From Bradyrhizobium sp. AZCC 2262 (GTDB taxonomy: Bacteria > Pseudomonadota > Alphaproteobacteria > Rhizobiales > Xanthobacteraceae), in the NCBI RefSeq assembly GCF_036924535.1, contig NZ_JAZHRT010000001.1, positions 9,228,501 to 9,292,500 of the forward strand: 64,000 nucleotides of DNA, given 5' to 3'. Both the position numbers and the translations under genes were made by a program. The notes under the pieces were generated by a model. That model had not been told where the DNA came from. It did not search any database and worked only from the letters and a program-made list of their open reading frames with translations. Shown one piece after another: positions 55,059 to 64,000 of this stretch. The first letter of the stretch is position 1; the number at the start of each line of letters is the position of its first letter.

Positions 55059-55127
55059 GTAGCCCGGGTGAGCGCAGCGATACCCGGGAACAGTTTCCCC
55101 GCATGTCGCTACGCTCATGCGGGCTAC
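55059..55127. repeat. REP-like palindrome, GTAGCCCGG family
   Basis: GTAGCCCGGGTGAGCGCAGCG at the left and CGCTACGCTCATGCGGGCTAC at the right; same family as 48259-48336. It separates convergent genes. Confidence 0.85.
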
Positions 55128-55137
55128 AGGAGGGAGC

Positions 55138-56646
55138 TCACGCCCCTTCATCCAGTGCGACCATCTCGCGCTTCTTGCGCAGTGCCGGCAGCAGCGGGCC
55201 GATCAGAAGCATGAACGCCAATGCGAGACAGGCGGCCGAAATCGGCCGCTCGACAAAGGTCATCAGATCGCCTTGCGACAGGATCAGCGACTTGCGCAGA
55301 TTGTTCTCCAGCATCGGCCCCAGCACGAAGGCCAGCACCAGCGGCGCCGGCTCGTAGCCGAGCTTGCGCATGAAATAGCCGATAATGCCGAATGCGATCA
55401 TCACGTAGACGTCGAACACGTTGTTGCTGGAGCAATAGACGCCGATGATGGTGAACAGGATGATCAAGGGGAACAGGATGTTGTAGGGCAATTTCAGCAG
55501 CTGCACCCACATCCCGATCATCGGCAGATTGAGCACCAGCAGCATCAGATTGCCGATATACATGCTGGCAACGATGCCCCAGAACAGTCCCGGGTTCTGC
55601 GTGATCATCAGCGGACCGGGCTGCAGCCCGTGAATGACGAAAGCGCCGAGCAACAGCGCCATCACCACATTCGGCGGAATGCCGAGCGTCATGAGCGGAA
55701 TGAAGGCGCCGCCGGCCGCGGCATTGTTGGCGGCTTCGGGCCCCGCCACGCCTTCGATCGCGCCGTTGCCGAAGCGCTCCGGTGTCTTGGACAGCCGCTT
55801 CTCCAGCGCATAGGACGCGAACGACGAGATCACCGCACCGCCGCCGGGCAGGATGCCGAGGAAAAACCCAAGGATCGTTCCGCGCGTCATCGGGCCGGCA
55901 CTGGCTTTCCAGTCCTCTTTGCTTGGAAGCAGGTGCGTGATCTTCGTGTTGATGATGTCGCGTTTGATGACCTGCTCCGTGTTGAGCAGCACTTCGGCTA
56001 TGCCGAACAGGCCCATGACCACGGGGACGAGGCCGATCCCGTCGATCAGCTCCACCCGGCCGAAAGTCAGGCGCGGCTGCGCGGTGATGCTGTCGAGCCC
56101 GACCACGCCGAGTACGACGCCGATGCAGGCCATCAACAGCGCCTTTGCCATCGAGCCCTGTGTCAGGAAGGTCAGGACGACAAGGCCGAGCACCATCAGG
56201 CTGAAATATTCGGCCGGTCCGAACGCGATCGCGACGCTGGCGAGCTTGGGCGCCACCAGCATCAGCGCGACCAGCGCGAAGGTGCCGGCGAAGAACGAGC
56301 CGAATGCGGAGATGCCGAGCGCAGGTCCGGCACGGCCCTGCTTGGCCATCTGGTGACCGTCGATACAGGTGACGACGGAAGCGGCTTCGCCGGGAATGTT
56401 GACCAGGATAGAGGTGGTCGAGCCGCCATACATCGAGCCGTAATAGATGCCGGCCATCATGATGATGCCGGATTCCGGCGTTCCCGACAGCGTGATCGGC
56501 AGCAAGAGCGACATCGCCGAGATCGGGCCGATGCCCGGCAGCACGCCGACCAGTGTGCCGATGAACACGCCGATGAAGCAGTAGACCAGATTGACGGGTT
56601 GAAGGGCGACGCCGAAGCCATGGGCGACATTGATGAGTGTGTCCAT
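55138..56646 (-). CDS. tctA: Tripartite tricarboxylate transporter large permease
   Basis: 502 residues with about eleven transmembrane helices. TctA signatures are present: [42 protein letters not shown] and [25 protein letters not shown]. It moves the carboxylate, powered by an ion gradient, with TctB and a Bug-type binding protein. It is 8 bases downstream of tctB. The three genes read C-B-A on the minus strand, the usual operon order. Confidence 0.95.
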   Translation of the reverse strand: MDTLINVAHGFGVALQPVNLVYCFIGVFIGTLVGVLPGIGPISAMSLLLPITLSGTPESGIIMMAGIYYGSMYGGSTTSILVNIPGEAASVVTCIDGHQMAKQGRAGPALGISAFGSFFAGTFALVALMLVAPKLASVAIAFGPAEYFSLMVLGLVVLTFLTQGSMAKALLMACIGVVLGVVGLDSITAQPRLTFGRVELIDGIGLVPVVMGLFGIAEVLLNTEQVIKRDIINTKITHLLPSKEDWKASAGPMTRGTILGFFLGILPGGGAVISSFASYALEKRLSKTPERFGNGAIEGVAGPEAANNAAAGGAFIPLMTLGIPPNVVMALLLGAFVIHGLQPGPLMITQNPGLFWGIVASMYIGNLMLLVLNLPMIGMWVQLLKLPYNILFPLIILFTIIGVYCSSNNVFDVYVMIAFGIIGYFMRKLGYEPAPLVLAFVLGPMLENNLRKSLILSQGDLMTFVERPISAACLALAFMLLIGPLLPALRKKREMVALDEGA

Positions 56647-56653
56647 GGTGCGA

Positions 56654-57139
56654 TCAGCCGATTTCGAAGATGCCGGAGGGCAACTGGATCAGGAGCAGGC
56701 GTTTGAGAACCCACCACATGCCGAGCGGAACGAGTACTGCAATCGGAACGGCCAGCGGCCAGCGCACCGGGTCGACCACGCGCAACAGCAGCAGCATCAG
56801 CGGAATCGATGACAGCAGAAAGCCGAGCGGGTTGAGGGCGAAGGAAAAAGCGATGAGGCAGACGATCACCAGCAGCGGCTTGGTCCAGCGCGTGTCCACC
56901 CAGCGCGAGCCAAAGGTCGGTCCGCCCTCGGTCAATGCCCCGAGGGTGATCGAGGCGGCGAACAGGCACATCAGGATGCCGGTGTAGAACAGCACGAACC
57001 CGGAGCCGGGATCGTTGATGGTGCCGAGCTTGAGCTTGAGCCCGGACCAGATCACGAAGCCGCCGAGCCCCAACCCGATCAAACCGCCCCACAGTTCGGA
57101 ATTGTTGGGGCGGAATTTGACGTTGGTGTCATTGTTCAT
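56654..57139 (-). CDS. tctB: Tripartite tricarboxylate transporter small permease
   Basis: 161 residues, four predicted membrane helices (LWGGLIGLGLGGFVIW, GSGFVLFYTGILMCLFAASITLGAL, PLLVIVCLIAFSFAL, WPLAVPIAVLVPLGMWW), with the glycine-rich N-terminal helix typical of TctB. It partners the large permease 8 bases downstream. The binding-protein gene is 188 bases upstream, separated by a REP. Confidence 0.88.
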   Translation of the reverse strand: MNNDTNVKFRPNNSELWGGLIGLGLGGFVIWSGLKLKLGTINDPGSGFVLFYTGILMCLFAASITLGALTEGGPTFGSRWVDTRWTKPLLVIVCLIAFSFALNPLGFLLSSIPLMLLLLRVVDPVRWPLAVPIAVLVPLGMWWVLKRLLLIQLPSGIFEIG

Positions 57140-57198
57140 GTGTGATGCTTTCGGATGTCGCCCGTCTTATCGTGACGATTAGGGCTTGCGTCTGTATT

Positions 57199-57289
57199 CC
57201 GTCATTGCGAGCGAAGCGAAGCAATCCATCGTCGCCGAGCGTGCGGAGAGTGTGGATTGCTTCGTCGCTGTCGCTCCTCGCAATGACGG
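57199..57289. repeat. REP-like palindrome
   Basis: CCGTCATTGCGAGCGAAGCG and GGATTGCTTCGTC..CGCAATGACGG form the arms. It lies inside the tctC-tctB spacer and may tune relative expression. Confidence 0.82.
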
Positions 57290-57327
57290 GGGGATGGCTG
57301 CAGGATGTAGCCAGCGCTCCGGGGGCT

Positions 57328-58308
57328 TTAGTTGGTCTTCTTCGCCAGCCCGAGCCTGTCGATCACCTTGCGCTCGGATTCGGTTACTTCGACGACGAAC
57401 TTCTTGTAGTCTTCCGTGTTCTTGTAGTTCGGCACCATGTCGAATTTGGCGAGCGTGGCAATCACGGCGGGATCGTCCAGCGCCTTCTTGAAGGCGTCGT
57501 GCAACCTGGCGACGATTTTCGGGTCCATGCCCTTCGGGCCGGCGAGGCCGAATGGCGAGTCATAGACCATGGGATAGCCGAGCTCCTTCAGCGTCGGCAC
57601 GTCGGGGAAGTTTGGCGAGCGGGCCGAGGTCCACACCATCAGGAGACGCAACTTGCCGGCGTCAACCAACGGCCGCCAGCCGGTCGAGTCCGCCTGCAGC
57701 ATGGTGTGCTGGCCGAGCACCGCGGCATTGGTTTCCGCACCACCCTTGAACGGCACCTGCGTCAGCTTGATGCCGGCCATGCCTGCGATCTGCTCCATGC
57801 CGATATGCAGCGACGTGCCGGCGCCCGGTGTCGCATAGGTCACCTTGCCGGGATTCTGTTTGGCGTAATCGATCACGTCCTGCCAGGTCTTGAATCGCGA
57901 CTCGGCGCTGGTGGTGACGCCGAACGTGTAGCCGGTGAGATGAACGATGTAGGTGAAGTCCTTGTCCGGATTCCACGACACCTCCTGCATCAGCGGCAGG
58001 CGGAACACGGTGATCGGAATTTGCGCGATGGTGTAGCCATCCGGCTTGGCCGCAGCCGCCATGGTGGCCGGGCCGACCGTGCCGCCGCCACCGGCCTTGT
58101 TATCGATGGCGATCGGCTGACCGAGCAGTTTTGAGGCGCTTTCGGCGATCGCCCGCATCGAGATGTCGGTGGAGCCGCCCGCCGGCCACGGAACGATCAG
58201 CGTGATCGGCTTGGTGGGATATTCCTGGGCGCCGGCGGCTGCTGAAATCAGCATGCCGACGGCTGCGACGGCGATCGTCAAGCGGCTACGTCGAAACATT
58301 TCAAACAC
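57328..58308 (-). CDS. tctC: Tripartite tricarboxylate transporter binding protein (Bug family)
   Basis: 326 residues. Signal peptide MFEMFRRSRLTIAVAAVGMLISAAAGAQE, then YPTKPITLIVPWPAGGSTDISMRAIAE, KPDGYTIAQIPITVFRLPLMQ and the ligand loop TPGAGTSLHIGMEQIAG. It is the only Bug paralogue in the window beside its own TctAB permease. The exact carboxylate is unknown. Confidence 0.93.
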   Translation of the reverse strand: MFEMFRRSRLTIAVAAVGMLISAAAGAQEYPTKPITLIVPWPAGGSTDISMRAIAESASKLLGQPIAIDNKAGGGGTVGPATMAAAAKPDGYTIAQIPITVFRLPLMQEVSWNPDKDFTYIVHLTGYTFGVTTSAESRFKTWQDVIDYAKQNPGKVTYATPGAGTSLHIGMEQIAGMAGIKLTQVPFKGGAETNAAVLGQHTMLQADSTGWRPLVDAGKLRLLMVWTSARSPNFPDVPTLKELGYPMVYDSPFGLAGPKGMDPKIVARLHDAFKKALDDPAVIATLAKFDMVPNYKNTEDYKKFVVEVTESERKVIDRLGLAKKTN

Positions 58309-58643
58309 TCCCCTGCGGCCTCATTGATGAGGAGGCGCGCTTATTTTTTTCCTGGGATCAATCTTCTCTGAAATCGCCTGAGAAGAAAAGCCTATAGCCC
58401 GCCGAGGCCAGCGCCGCGGCCGCTGCAATCGGCTGGAAACGCCGAGTGCGACAATTGGTCTACTGTGGCATCCCGAGGCACGGAATTTGACGGGTGGGGC
58501 TCAAGCCGAAGCAATAATCAAGGTAAGCTGAAGGTCACGGTGTCTTGCGACATCAGGTTGTTCTTGCCATCATATTCCTGCCGGAAGAACCGGTTCCTTT
58601 TCCCTGCCGATGGCGGCATTGCAGGAAGCCCCGCCTGGAGCCC
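58309..58643. other. Divergent promoter gap
   Basis: 335 bases between the divergent tctC and the SCP2-like gene. No gene or repeat is supported; an AT-rich stretch near 58340 may hold the tctC promoter. Confidence 0.4.
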
Positions 58644-59060
58644 ATGATTTCAGCTTCGAACGCAACCGACGCCGCTGTCATTGAGGCGTTCGCCGGAATT
58701 GCTGCGCTACTCGACCAGACGCCGGCGCTGATCCAGCGCGGCCGGTTCCTCGATTGCGATTGCCTGCTCGGCCCCGCGAGCCGCGCCTTTCATGCCTCGA
58801 TCCGGCAGGGGCGGATCGTCGACCTGACACCGTCGCCGGTCCTGATGCTGTCCTGGCGATTTTCCTATCGCGCCTCGGTTGCGGCGTGGGCGGAGTATTG
58901 GCAGCCCGCACCGCGCCCGGGCTTCCATGACCTGCTGGCCTTAACCAAGCGCGGGGAGGCGGTGCTGGAGGGTGACCTGCATCCATTCATGACGCATCTG
59001 CAGTACTTCAAGGATGTGCTGGCGCTGCCCCGCCGCCATTTCGCAACGGCCGTGTCATGA
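58644..59060 (+). CDS. Small protein, possibly SCP2-like
   Basis: 138 residues from ATG 58644 with GGAG just upstream. The middle (RIVDLTPSPVLMLSWRFSYRASVAAWAEYW) and end (GFHDLLALTKRGEAVLEGDLHPFMTHLQYFKDVLALPR) resemble the sterol carrier-type fold, in which a hydrophobic cavity binds lipids or acyl compounds; this is a moderate-confidence impression. Its stop overlaps the hydrolase start (ATGA), so the two are translated together and probably share a substrate. Confidence 0.68.
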   Translation: MISASNATDAAVIEAFAGIAALLDQTPALIQRGRFLDCDCLLGPASRAFHASIRQGRIVDLTPSPVLMLSWRFSYRASVAAWAEYWQPAPRPGFHDLLALTKRGEAVLEGDLHPFMTHLQYFKDVLALPRRHFATAVS

Positions 59061-59935
59061 ACGGCGTGATAGAACCGATCGTCGGTCGCTATGTGCATGT
59101 TGACATCGACGGCGAGATGTACCGCATCTATTTCGAGGAAAGCGGCACGGGCATTCCGCTGGTCTGCCTGCACACCGCCGGCTCCGATGGAAGGCAATGG
59201 CGGCATCTGCTTGCCGACGAGGAGTTTGCGAAGAACTTCCGCATGATTGCCTTCGACATGCCCTGGCACGGCAAATCGAATCCGCCGGCAAGCTGGGATG
59301 GCACAGAGTATCAACTCACGACCGCGCGCTACACGCAGACGATCCGCGCCTTCTGCAAGGCGCTGAAGCTGGACAGGCCGGTGGTGATGGGCTGCTCGAT
59401 CGGCGGCCGCATCGTTCTCAATCTCGCGATCGATCATGCCGCCGAATTCCGCGCCCTCATCGGATTGGAGGCCGCGGACTTCCAGGCGCCGTGGTACGAC
59501 ACGTCATGGTTGAACCGGCCCGACGTCCACGGCGGGGAAGTCTGCGCCGCGCTGGTATCCGGCCTGATTGCGCCGCAAAGCCCGGATAATTCCCGAATTG
59601 AGACATTGTGGGCTTACAAGCAGGGCGGACCGGGCGTGTTCAAGGGCGACCTGTATTTCTATCGGGTCGACGGCGATCTACGGGGACGAGTGGAGAAGAT
59701 CGATACTAAAGTATGCCCGCTCTTTTTGCTCACCGGCGAGTATGATTTCTCCTGCACGCCGGAAGATACTAAACGGACCGCTGCCGCTATCGGGGGCGCC
59801 AGTGTCACCATCATGGAGCAGCTCGGCCATTTTCCGATGAGTGAAAATCCCGAACAGTTTCGTCGCTACATTTCGCCGGTCCTCGACCAGGTCCTGGCTG
59901 CCGAAACGGGTGCAGACCGAAGCGGCCGTCGGTAG
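59057..59935 (+). CDS. Alpha/beta hydrolase
   Basis: 292 residues. HG-type oxyanion segment CLHTAGSDGRQWRHL, nucleophile in VMGCSIGGRIVLN, acid in LLTGEYDFSCTP and catalytic histidine in EQLGHFPMSENPEQF complete the triad. Substrate unknown; the co-translated small partner may deliver it. No signal peptide, so cytosolic. Confidence 0.9.
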   Translation: MNGVIEPIVGRYVHVDIDGEMYRIYFEESGTGIPLVCLHTAGSDGRQWRHLLADEEFAKNFRMIAFDMPWHGKSNPPASWDGTEYQLTTARYTQTIRAFCKALKLDRPVVMGCSIGGRIVLNLAIDHAAEFRALIGLEAADFQAPWYDTSWLNRPDVHGGEVCAALVSGLIAPQSPDNSRIETLWAYKQGGPGVFKGDLYFYRVDGDLRGRVEKIDTKVCPLFLLTGEYDFSCTPEDTKRTAAAIGGASVTIMEQLGHFPMSENPEQFRRYISPVLDQVLAAETGADRSGRR

Positions 59936-60018
59936 GCAAGCGATCGTATGAATAGCCAGCGGCCACCAGATATGTTTTGGTCCGAATTATGCAGGTATAG
60001 TGCCGCGCCAGAGCGGTC

Positions 60019-60108
60019 ATGAAAAGACAGGTTCGAATTTTGCCGGCGAAACTATCCGGCAAACTACTTCGTAAGCTACCTGGCAAGTCGCTAGGTTTGG
60101 GTCGATGA
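60019..60108 (+). CDS. Possible small basic peptide
   Basis: A 29-codon frame starts at ATG 60019 in the 206-base gap before the amino acid transporter: repeated K-L-S-G-K-L-L-R-K-L-P-G-K units make a strongly cationic, amphipathic peptide. No good ribosome site is visible and the length is short, so it could be chance. It ends 33 bases before the transporter start. Confidence 0.25.
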   Translation: MKRQVRILPAKLSGKLLRKLPGKSLGLGR

Positions 60109-60141
60109 GCAATCATCTGTAGCGTTTAAAGGAGAAGTTAC

Positions 60142-61053
60142 GTGAAACATCGTCAGACTATCGGCTATCTGCTCGCCGTCACGCTCTGTGCCGGACCGGC
60201 GACGGCGCAGGAGCTCACCGGGACGCTGAAGAACATCAAGGAGACCGGCGCGATCACGCTCGGCTTCCGCGATTCGTCCATTCCGTTCTCCTATCTCGAC
60301 GACAACCAGAAGCCGGTCGGCTACGCCATGGACATCTGCTACAAGATCGTCGATGCCGTGAAGAAGGAGCTCAAGCTCGACAAGCTCGAGGTCAAGCTCA
60401 ATCCGGTGACGTCGTCGACCCGCATTCCGTTGCTCGCCAACGGCACCATCGATCTCGAATGCGGCTCGACCACGAACAACACCGAGCGCCAGAAGCAGAT
60501 CGCCTACACCAACACCCACTTCCTGACCGCGAGCCGCTACGTCACCAAGAAGGCGGGCAAGATCAATTCGATCGACGACCTCAAGGGCAAGTCGGTGGTC
60601 TCCACCGCCGGCACCACCAACATCAAGCAGCTCACCGAAGCCAACGCGGCGCGCAGCCTCAACATCAACATCATCCCGGCCAAGGATCATGCGGAAGCGT
60701 TCCTGATGGTCGAGACCGACCGCGCGGTGGCCTTCGTGATGGACGACATCCTGCTGGCGAGCCTGGTCGCCGGCTCGAAAGCGCCGGATGATTATGTGCT
60801 CTCCAAGGACGCGTTCTCCAAACCCGAGCCCTACGGCATCATGCTGCGCAAGGACGATCCGGCCTTCAAGAAGGTGGTCGATGCCGCGACCGCGGCGCTC
60901 TACACCGGCGGCGAAGGCCAGAAGATCTACGACAAGTGGTTCACGCAGAAGATCCCGCCGAAGAACCTGAATCTCAACGTTCCGATCAGCTCCGAACTCA
61001 AGAACGAGTTCGCCAAGCCGTCGGACTCGCCGGATCCGGATTCGTACAAGTAA
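60142..61053 (+). CDS. gltI: Amino acid ABC transporter substrate-binding protein (glutamate/aspartate type)
   Basis: 303 residues from a GTG with AAAGGAGA upstream. Signal peptide to ATAQE, then GFRDSSIPFSYLDDNQKPVGYAMDIC, the family-3 solute-binding motif, and LECGSTTNNTERQKQIAYTNTHF. It resembles GltI-type glutamate/aspartate binders. First gene of a four-gene ABC operon. Confidence 0.92.
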   Translation: MKHRQTIGYLLAVTLCAGPATAQELTGTLKNIKETGAITLGFRDSSIPFSYLDDNQKPVGYAMDICYKIVDAVKKELKLDKLEVKLNPVTSSTRIPLLANGTIDLECGSTTNNTERQKQIAYTNTHFLTASRYVTKKAGKINSIDDLKGKSVVSTAGTTNIKQLTEANAARSLNINIIPAKDHAEAFLMVETDRAVAFVMDDILLASLVAGSKAPDDYVLSKDAFSKPEPYGIMLRKDDPAFKKVVDAATAALYTGGEGQKIYDKWFTQKIPPKNLNLNVPISSELKNEFAKPSDSPDPDSYK

Positions 61054-61131
61054 TCGTTTCCACGCCCATGCAATGGCCCGGTCATTGCATGGGCGTGCTG
61101 TATGTGGCGACACGGTGGATGGTAGGGGCCC

Positions 61132-61863
61132 GTGAACTATAACTGGAATTGGCACATCTTCTTCGAGCCGAACCCGGCCGGGACCGGCACCTATCTCGAC
61201 ATGCTGGTGTCGGGATTGCTGCTGACCATCAAGACGGCGCTGCTGGCCTGGGTCATCGCACTGATATTCGGGACGATCGTCGGTATCCTGCGGAGCCTGC
61301 CGTCGAAGACGGCGTCCTGGATCGGCTTTTGCTACGTCGAATTCTTCCGCAACATGCCGCTATTGGTGCAGCTCTTTCTCTGGTTCTTCGTGTTGCCGGA
61401 ACTGCTGCCGCGTGGCGCAGGGCTGTGGCTGAAGCAGCTTCCCAATGCGCCATTCTGGACGGCGGCGATCGGAGTGGGGTTGTTCATGTCGGCGCGTGTC
61501 GCCGTGCAACTGGCGGCAGGTATCGCTTCGCTGCCGCGCGGGCAGAAGAATGCCGCGACCGCGCTCGGCCTGACCACGGCGCAGGGCTATCGCTATATAC
61601 TGCTGCCGATGGCGTTCCGCATCATCATGCCGCCGCTCACTTCCGAATTCCTCAATACCGTGAAGAATACTTCCGTCGCGATCACCATCGGCCTGATCGA
61701 GCTGACCGGCCAGGCGCGCGCGATGCAGGAATTCTCGTTCCAGGTGTTCGAGGCCTTCACCGCCGCGACCGTGATGTATCTCGCGATCAACATCATCGTC
61801 GTCACCGGCATGCGCTTCCTCGAACGCAGCCTGGCGATCCCCGGCTACATCACGGGGAAATGA
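61132..61863 (+). CDS. gltJ: Amino acid ABC transporter permease
   Basis: 243 residues from GTG 61132. Polytopic, with the ABC permease EAA loop (ATALGLTTAQGYRYILLPMAFRIIMPPL). The N-terminal stretch NYNWNWHIFFEPNPAG is typical of GltJ. Its stop overlaps the next permease start, giving a heterodimeric membrane channel. Confidence 0.92.
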   Translation: MNYNWNWHIFFEPNPAGTGTYLDMLVSGLLLTIKTALLAWVIALIFGTIVGILRSLPSKTASWIGFCYVEFFRNMPLLVQLFLWFFVLPELLPRGAGLWLKQLPNAPFWTAAIGVGLFMSARVAVQLAAGIASLPRGQKNAATALGLTTAQGYRYILLPMAFRIIMPPLTSEFLNTVKNTSVAITIGLIELTGQARAMQEFSFQVFEAFTAATVMYLAINIIVVTGMRFLERSLAIPGYITGK

Positions 61864-62558
61864 CGATGTTCGGCAATCTCGATTTCGACGTCATCCGCCG
61901 CTCGCTGCCTTATCTGTTCCTCGACGGCATGAGCTTTACGCTGATGCTGACCGGGCTGGCTGCGCTGGGTGGCCTGGTTTTCGGCACGCTGATCGCGCTG
62001 ATGCGGTTGTCGAGCTACAGGCTACTCGGCCGCATCGCCGGGCTCTATGTCGACTTCATGCGTTCGCTGCCGCTGGTGCTGGTGATCTTCTGGTTCTACT
62101 TCCTGGTCCCCTATATCGGGCAATGGTTGACCGGCGCGTCGCGGCCGATCCGCGTCGGCGCGTTCACCTCTACGCTTGTCACCTTCATCATGTTCGAGGC
62201 GGCGTATTTCTCCGAAATCATGCGCGCGGGCATCCAGTCGATCTCAAGGGGACAGCCCGCGGCGGCAAGCGCGCTTGGCCTGACCTATGCTCAGTCCATG
62301 CGCTACATCGTGCTGCCGCAGGCATTCCGCAACATGCTGCCGGTGCTGCTGACGCAGACCATCGTGCTGTTCCAGGACACTTCGCTGGTCTACGTGCTGT
62401 CGATCCCGGATTTCCTCGGCGCCGCCAGCAAGGTGGCGCAGCGCGACGGGCGGCTGGTCGAGATGTATCTGTTCGCCGCCGCGGTCTATTTCGTGATTTC
62501 CTGTTTCGCGTCCTATGGCGTCCGGCGCCTGCAGGCGCGCATTGCTATTGTTCGCTAG
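61860..62558 (+). CDS. gltK: Amino acid ABC transporter permease
   Basis: 232 residues from ATG 61860 (four-base ATGA overlap); ATG 61866 is an alternative. Membrane helices and the EAA loop (ASALGLTYAQSMRYIVLPQAFRNMLP) match GltK. With GltJ it forms the pore. Confidence 0.92.
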   Translation: MTMFGNLDFDVIRRSLPYLFLDGMSFTLMLTGLAALGGLVFGTLIALMRLSSYRLLGRIAGLYVDFMRSLPLVLVIFWFYFLVPYIGQWLTGASRPIRVGAFTSTLVTFIMFEAAYFSEIMRAGIQSISRGQPAAASALGLTYAQSMRYIVLPQAFRNMLPVLLTQTIVLFQDTSLVYVLSIPDFLGAASKVAQRDGRLVEMYLFAAAVYFVISCFASYGVRRLQARIAIVR

Positions 62559-62567
62559 CGAGGGCGT

Positions 62568-63299
62568 ATGATCGAAATCAGCCACGTCAATAAATGGTAC
62601 GGACCGACATTCCAGGTGTTGAAGGACTGCACCACCAGCGTCGCCAAGGGCGAAGTCGTGGTGGTGTGCGGCCCGTCGGGCTCGGGCAAGTCGACGCTGA
62701 TCAAATGCGTCAACGCGCTGGAGCCGTTCCAGGAAGGCCAGGTCATCCTCGACGGCATCAAGGTCAACGATCCCAAGACTGATTTGCCAAAGCTGCGCGC
62801 CCGCGTCGGAATGGTGTTCCAGCATTTCGAGCTGTTCCCGCATCTGCGGATCATCGAGAATCTGTGCCTGGCGCAGGAGAAGGTGCTGGGACGCTCGCAC
62901 GACGCAGCGATGGCCAAGGGCGAGAAACTGCTCGAGCGCGTCGGGTTGACGGTGCACGCGAACAAATACCCGGCCGAACTGTCCGGCGGGCAGCAGCAGC
63001 GCGTGGCGATTGCGCGCGCACTGGCGATGGACCCGATCGCGATGCTGTTCGACGAGCCGACCTCGGCGCTCGATCCCGAGATGATCAGCGAGGTGCTCGA
63101 CGTCATGGTCGATCTTGCCCATGAGGGCATGACGATGATGGTCGTCACCCACGAAATGGGTTTTGCCAGCAAGGTCGCCAATCGCGTGATCTTCATGGAC
63201 AAGGGCGAGATCGTCGAGGATGCGCTGAAAACCGATTTCTTCGGCAGTCCGCGCAGCGAGCGCGCGCAGAAATTCCTGTCGAAGATTCTGTCGCATTAA
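62568..63299 (+). CDS. gltL: Amino acid ABC transporter ATP-binding protein
   Basis: 243 residues. Walker [15 protein letters not shown] loop [17 protein letters not shown] signature [15 protein letters not shown], Walker [14 protein letters not shown] and the H loop VVTHEMGFA are all present. Nine bases separate it from gltK. The last gene of the operon; a REP follows. Confidence 0.95.
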   Translation: MIEISHVNKWYGPTFQVLKDCTTSVAKGEVVVVCGPSGSGKSTLIKCVNALEPFQEGQVILDGIKVNDPKTDLPKLRARVGMVFQHFELFPHLRIIENLCLAQEKVLGRSHDAAMAKGEKLLERVGLTVHANKYPAELSGGQQQRVAIARALAMDPIAMLFDEPTSALDPEMISEVLDVMVDLAHEGMTMMVVTHEMGFASKVANRVIFMDKGEIVEDALKTDFFGSPRSERAQKFLSKILSH

Positions 63300-63305
63300 C
63301 GCCCG

Positions 63306-63389
63306 CCGTCATTCCGGGGCGATGCGAAGCATCGAACCCGGAATCTCGAGATTCCGGGTTCGCCTCTTCGAGGCGCCCCGGAATGACGG
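63306..63389. repeat. REP-like palindrome after the gltL gene
   Basis: CCGTCATTCCGGGGCG at the left pairs with CGCCCCGGAATGACGG at the right, with inner ACCCGGAATCTCGAGATTCCGGGT. It may protect or end the transporter mRNA. Confidence 0.85.
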
Positions 63390-63464
63390 TCTGAAGCTGT
63401 CCACGTTAACAACTTGCGTATAGGAATGCCGCCACCGGCTTCGCTACCTCCAGGAGACTCTACT

Positions 63465-64000
63465 TTGGAACAAATCGCTTACGTCAATGGTTCGTTCGTG
63501 CCCATGGCTGACGCCAAGGTCTCGGTTCTCGACCGTGGATTCCTGTTTGCCGACGGCATCTATGAGGTTGCCGCCGTGCTGGACGGCAAATTGATCGACA
63601 ACGCCTCGCATCTGGCGCGGCTGGAGCGTTCGGTCGGTGAGATCCAGCTGGCGCTGCCGGAAACGATCGCGCGCATTGAGGAGATCCAGAAGGAGCTGGT
63701 CAAGCGCAACAATCTCGTCAATGGCATGGTCTATCTAGAAGTGACGCGTGGCGCCGATACCGGGCGCGACTTTGCGTTTCCCAAGGGCGTCAAGCCGACG
63801 CTGATCATGTTCACCTCGACCAAGGACATCGTCAATGCACCGTCGGCCAAGACCGGCATCAATGTGATCACGGTGCCTGATCTTCGCTGGACCCGGCGCG
63901 ACATCAAGAGCGTGGCGCTGTTGGCGCAGGTACTTGCAAAGCAGGCCGCGGCCGAGGCGGGCGCCGGCGAGGCCTGGATGATCGAGGACGGCAAGGTGAC
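63465..64000 (+). CDS. dat: D-amino acid aminotransferase, 3' end beyond the window
   Basis: About 178 codons are seen, from a TTG start with CAGGAG eight bases upstream. The sequence opens EQIAYVNGSFVPMADAKVSVLDRGFLFADGIYEV, the class IV PLP aminotransferase start, with the lysine in RDIKSVALLAQVLAK expected to bind PLP. D-alanine transaminase fits best; branched-chain transaminase is less likely given length of the opening. The protein is cut by the right edge. Confidence 0.9.
   Translation, partial: MEQIAYVNGSFVPMADAKVSVLDRGFLFADGIYEVAAVLDGKLIDNASHLARLERSVGEIQLALPETIARIEEIQKELVKRNNLVNGMVYLEVTRGADTGRDFAFPKGVKPTLIMFTSTKDIVNAPSAKTGINVITVPDLRWTRRDIKSVALLAQVLAKQAAAEAGAGEAWMIEDGKV

Overview
The window looks like a chromosomal segment of a Bradyrhizobium-like alphaproteobacterium (Nitrobacteraceae). 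This is inferred from the high GC of most of the segment, three Bug/TctC binding proteins with a TctAB pair, two class III cyclase-TPR proteins, a 7-kb ParB-methylase/terminase remnant and many palindromic intergenic repeats. No rRNA, tRNA or CRISPR array was found.

Layout. Positions 1-27000 are mosaic and partly AT-richer. They hold a MASE4 histidine kinase cut by the left edge, a group II intron with its reverse transcriptase, a cytochrome c-PQQ dehydrogenase, a frameshifted methyltransferase, a DinB-like protein, a FIST/kinase/receiver/receiver-cyclase operon (8412-12832), a cyclase-TPR protein, a frameshifted alpha/beta hydrolase, a Bug binding protein, a phage-type packaging remnant (18394-22043), a 97-bp tandem repeat and a second cyclase-TPR protein. 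Six copies of one ~100-bp dispersed repeat lie only between 3.4 and 17 kb.

Positions 25450-37410 form a catabolic region. A leftward set (GntR regulator, Gfo/Idh/MocA oxidoreductase, 3-hydroxyisobutyrate dehydrogenase-like protein, Bug protein) diverges from a rightward set (carboxymuconolactone decarboxylase-like protein, two ACMSD-type amidohydrolases, Rieske protein, quinone oxidoreductase). A near-perfect inverted repeat sits between them. The rightward operon is split by a 1351-bp AT-richer insert that duplicates 21 bp of the Rieske gene 3' end and carries a truncated TIR/nucleoside-deoxyribosyltransferase-like P-loop gene. This is the most striking feature in the window.

Positions 38225-43615 hold a TetR regulator with three palindromic operators, then pspA, two yiaA paralogues and three other mostly membrane-linked genes: a probable envelope-stress operon.

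Positions 44026-64000 are metabolic: SDR, aldehyde dehydrogenase, ModE-type regulator, old yellow enzyme, GFA protein, a frameshifted benzoylformate decarboxylase-like gene beside a mandelate racemase-family gene, a flavin monooxygenase, an M20 peptidase, a full TctCBA tricarboxylate transporter, a hydrolase pair, a glutamate/aspartate-type ABC transporter and the start of a D-amino acid transaminase. Most gaps here carry REP-like palindromes.
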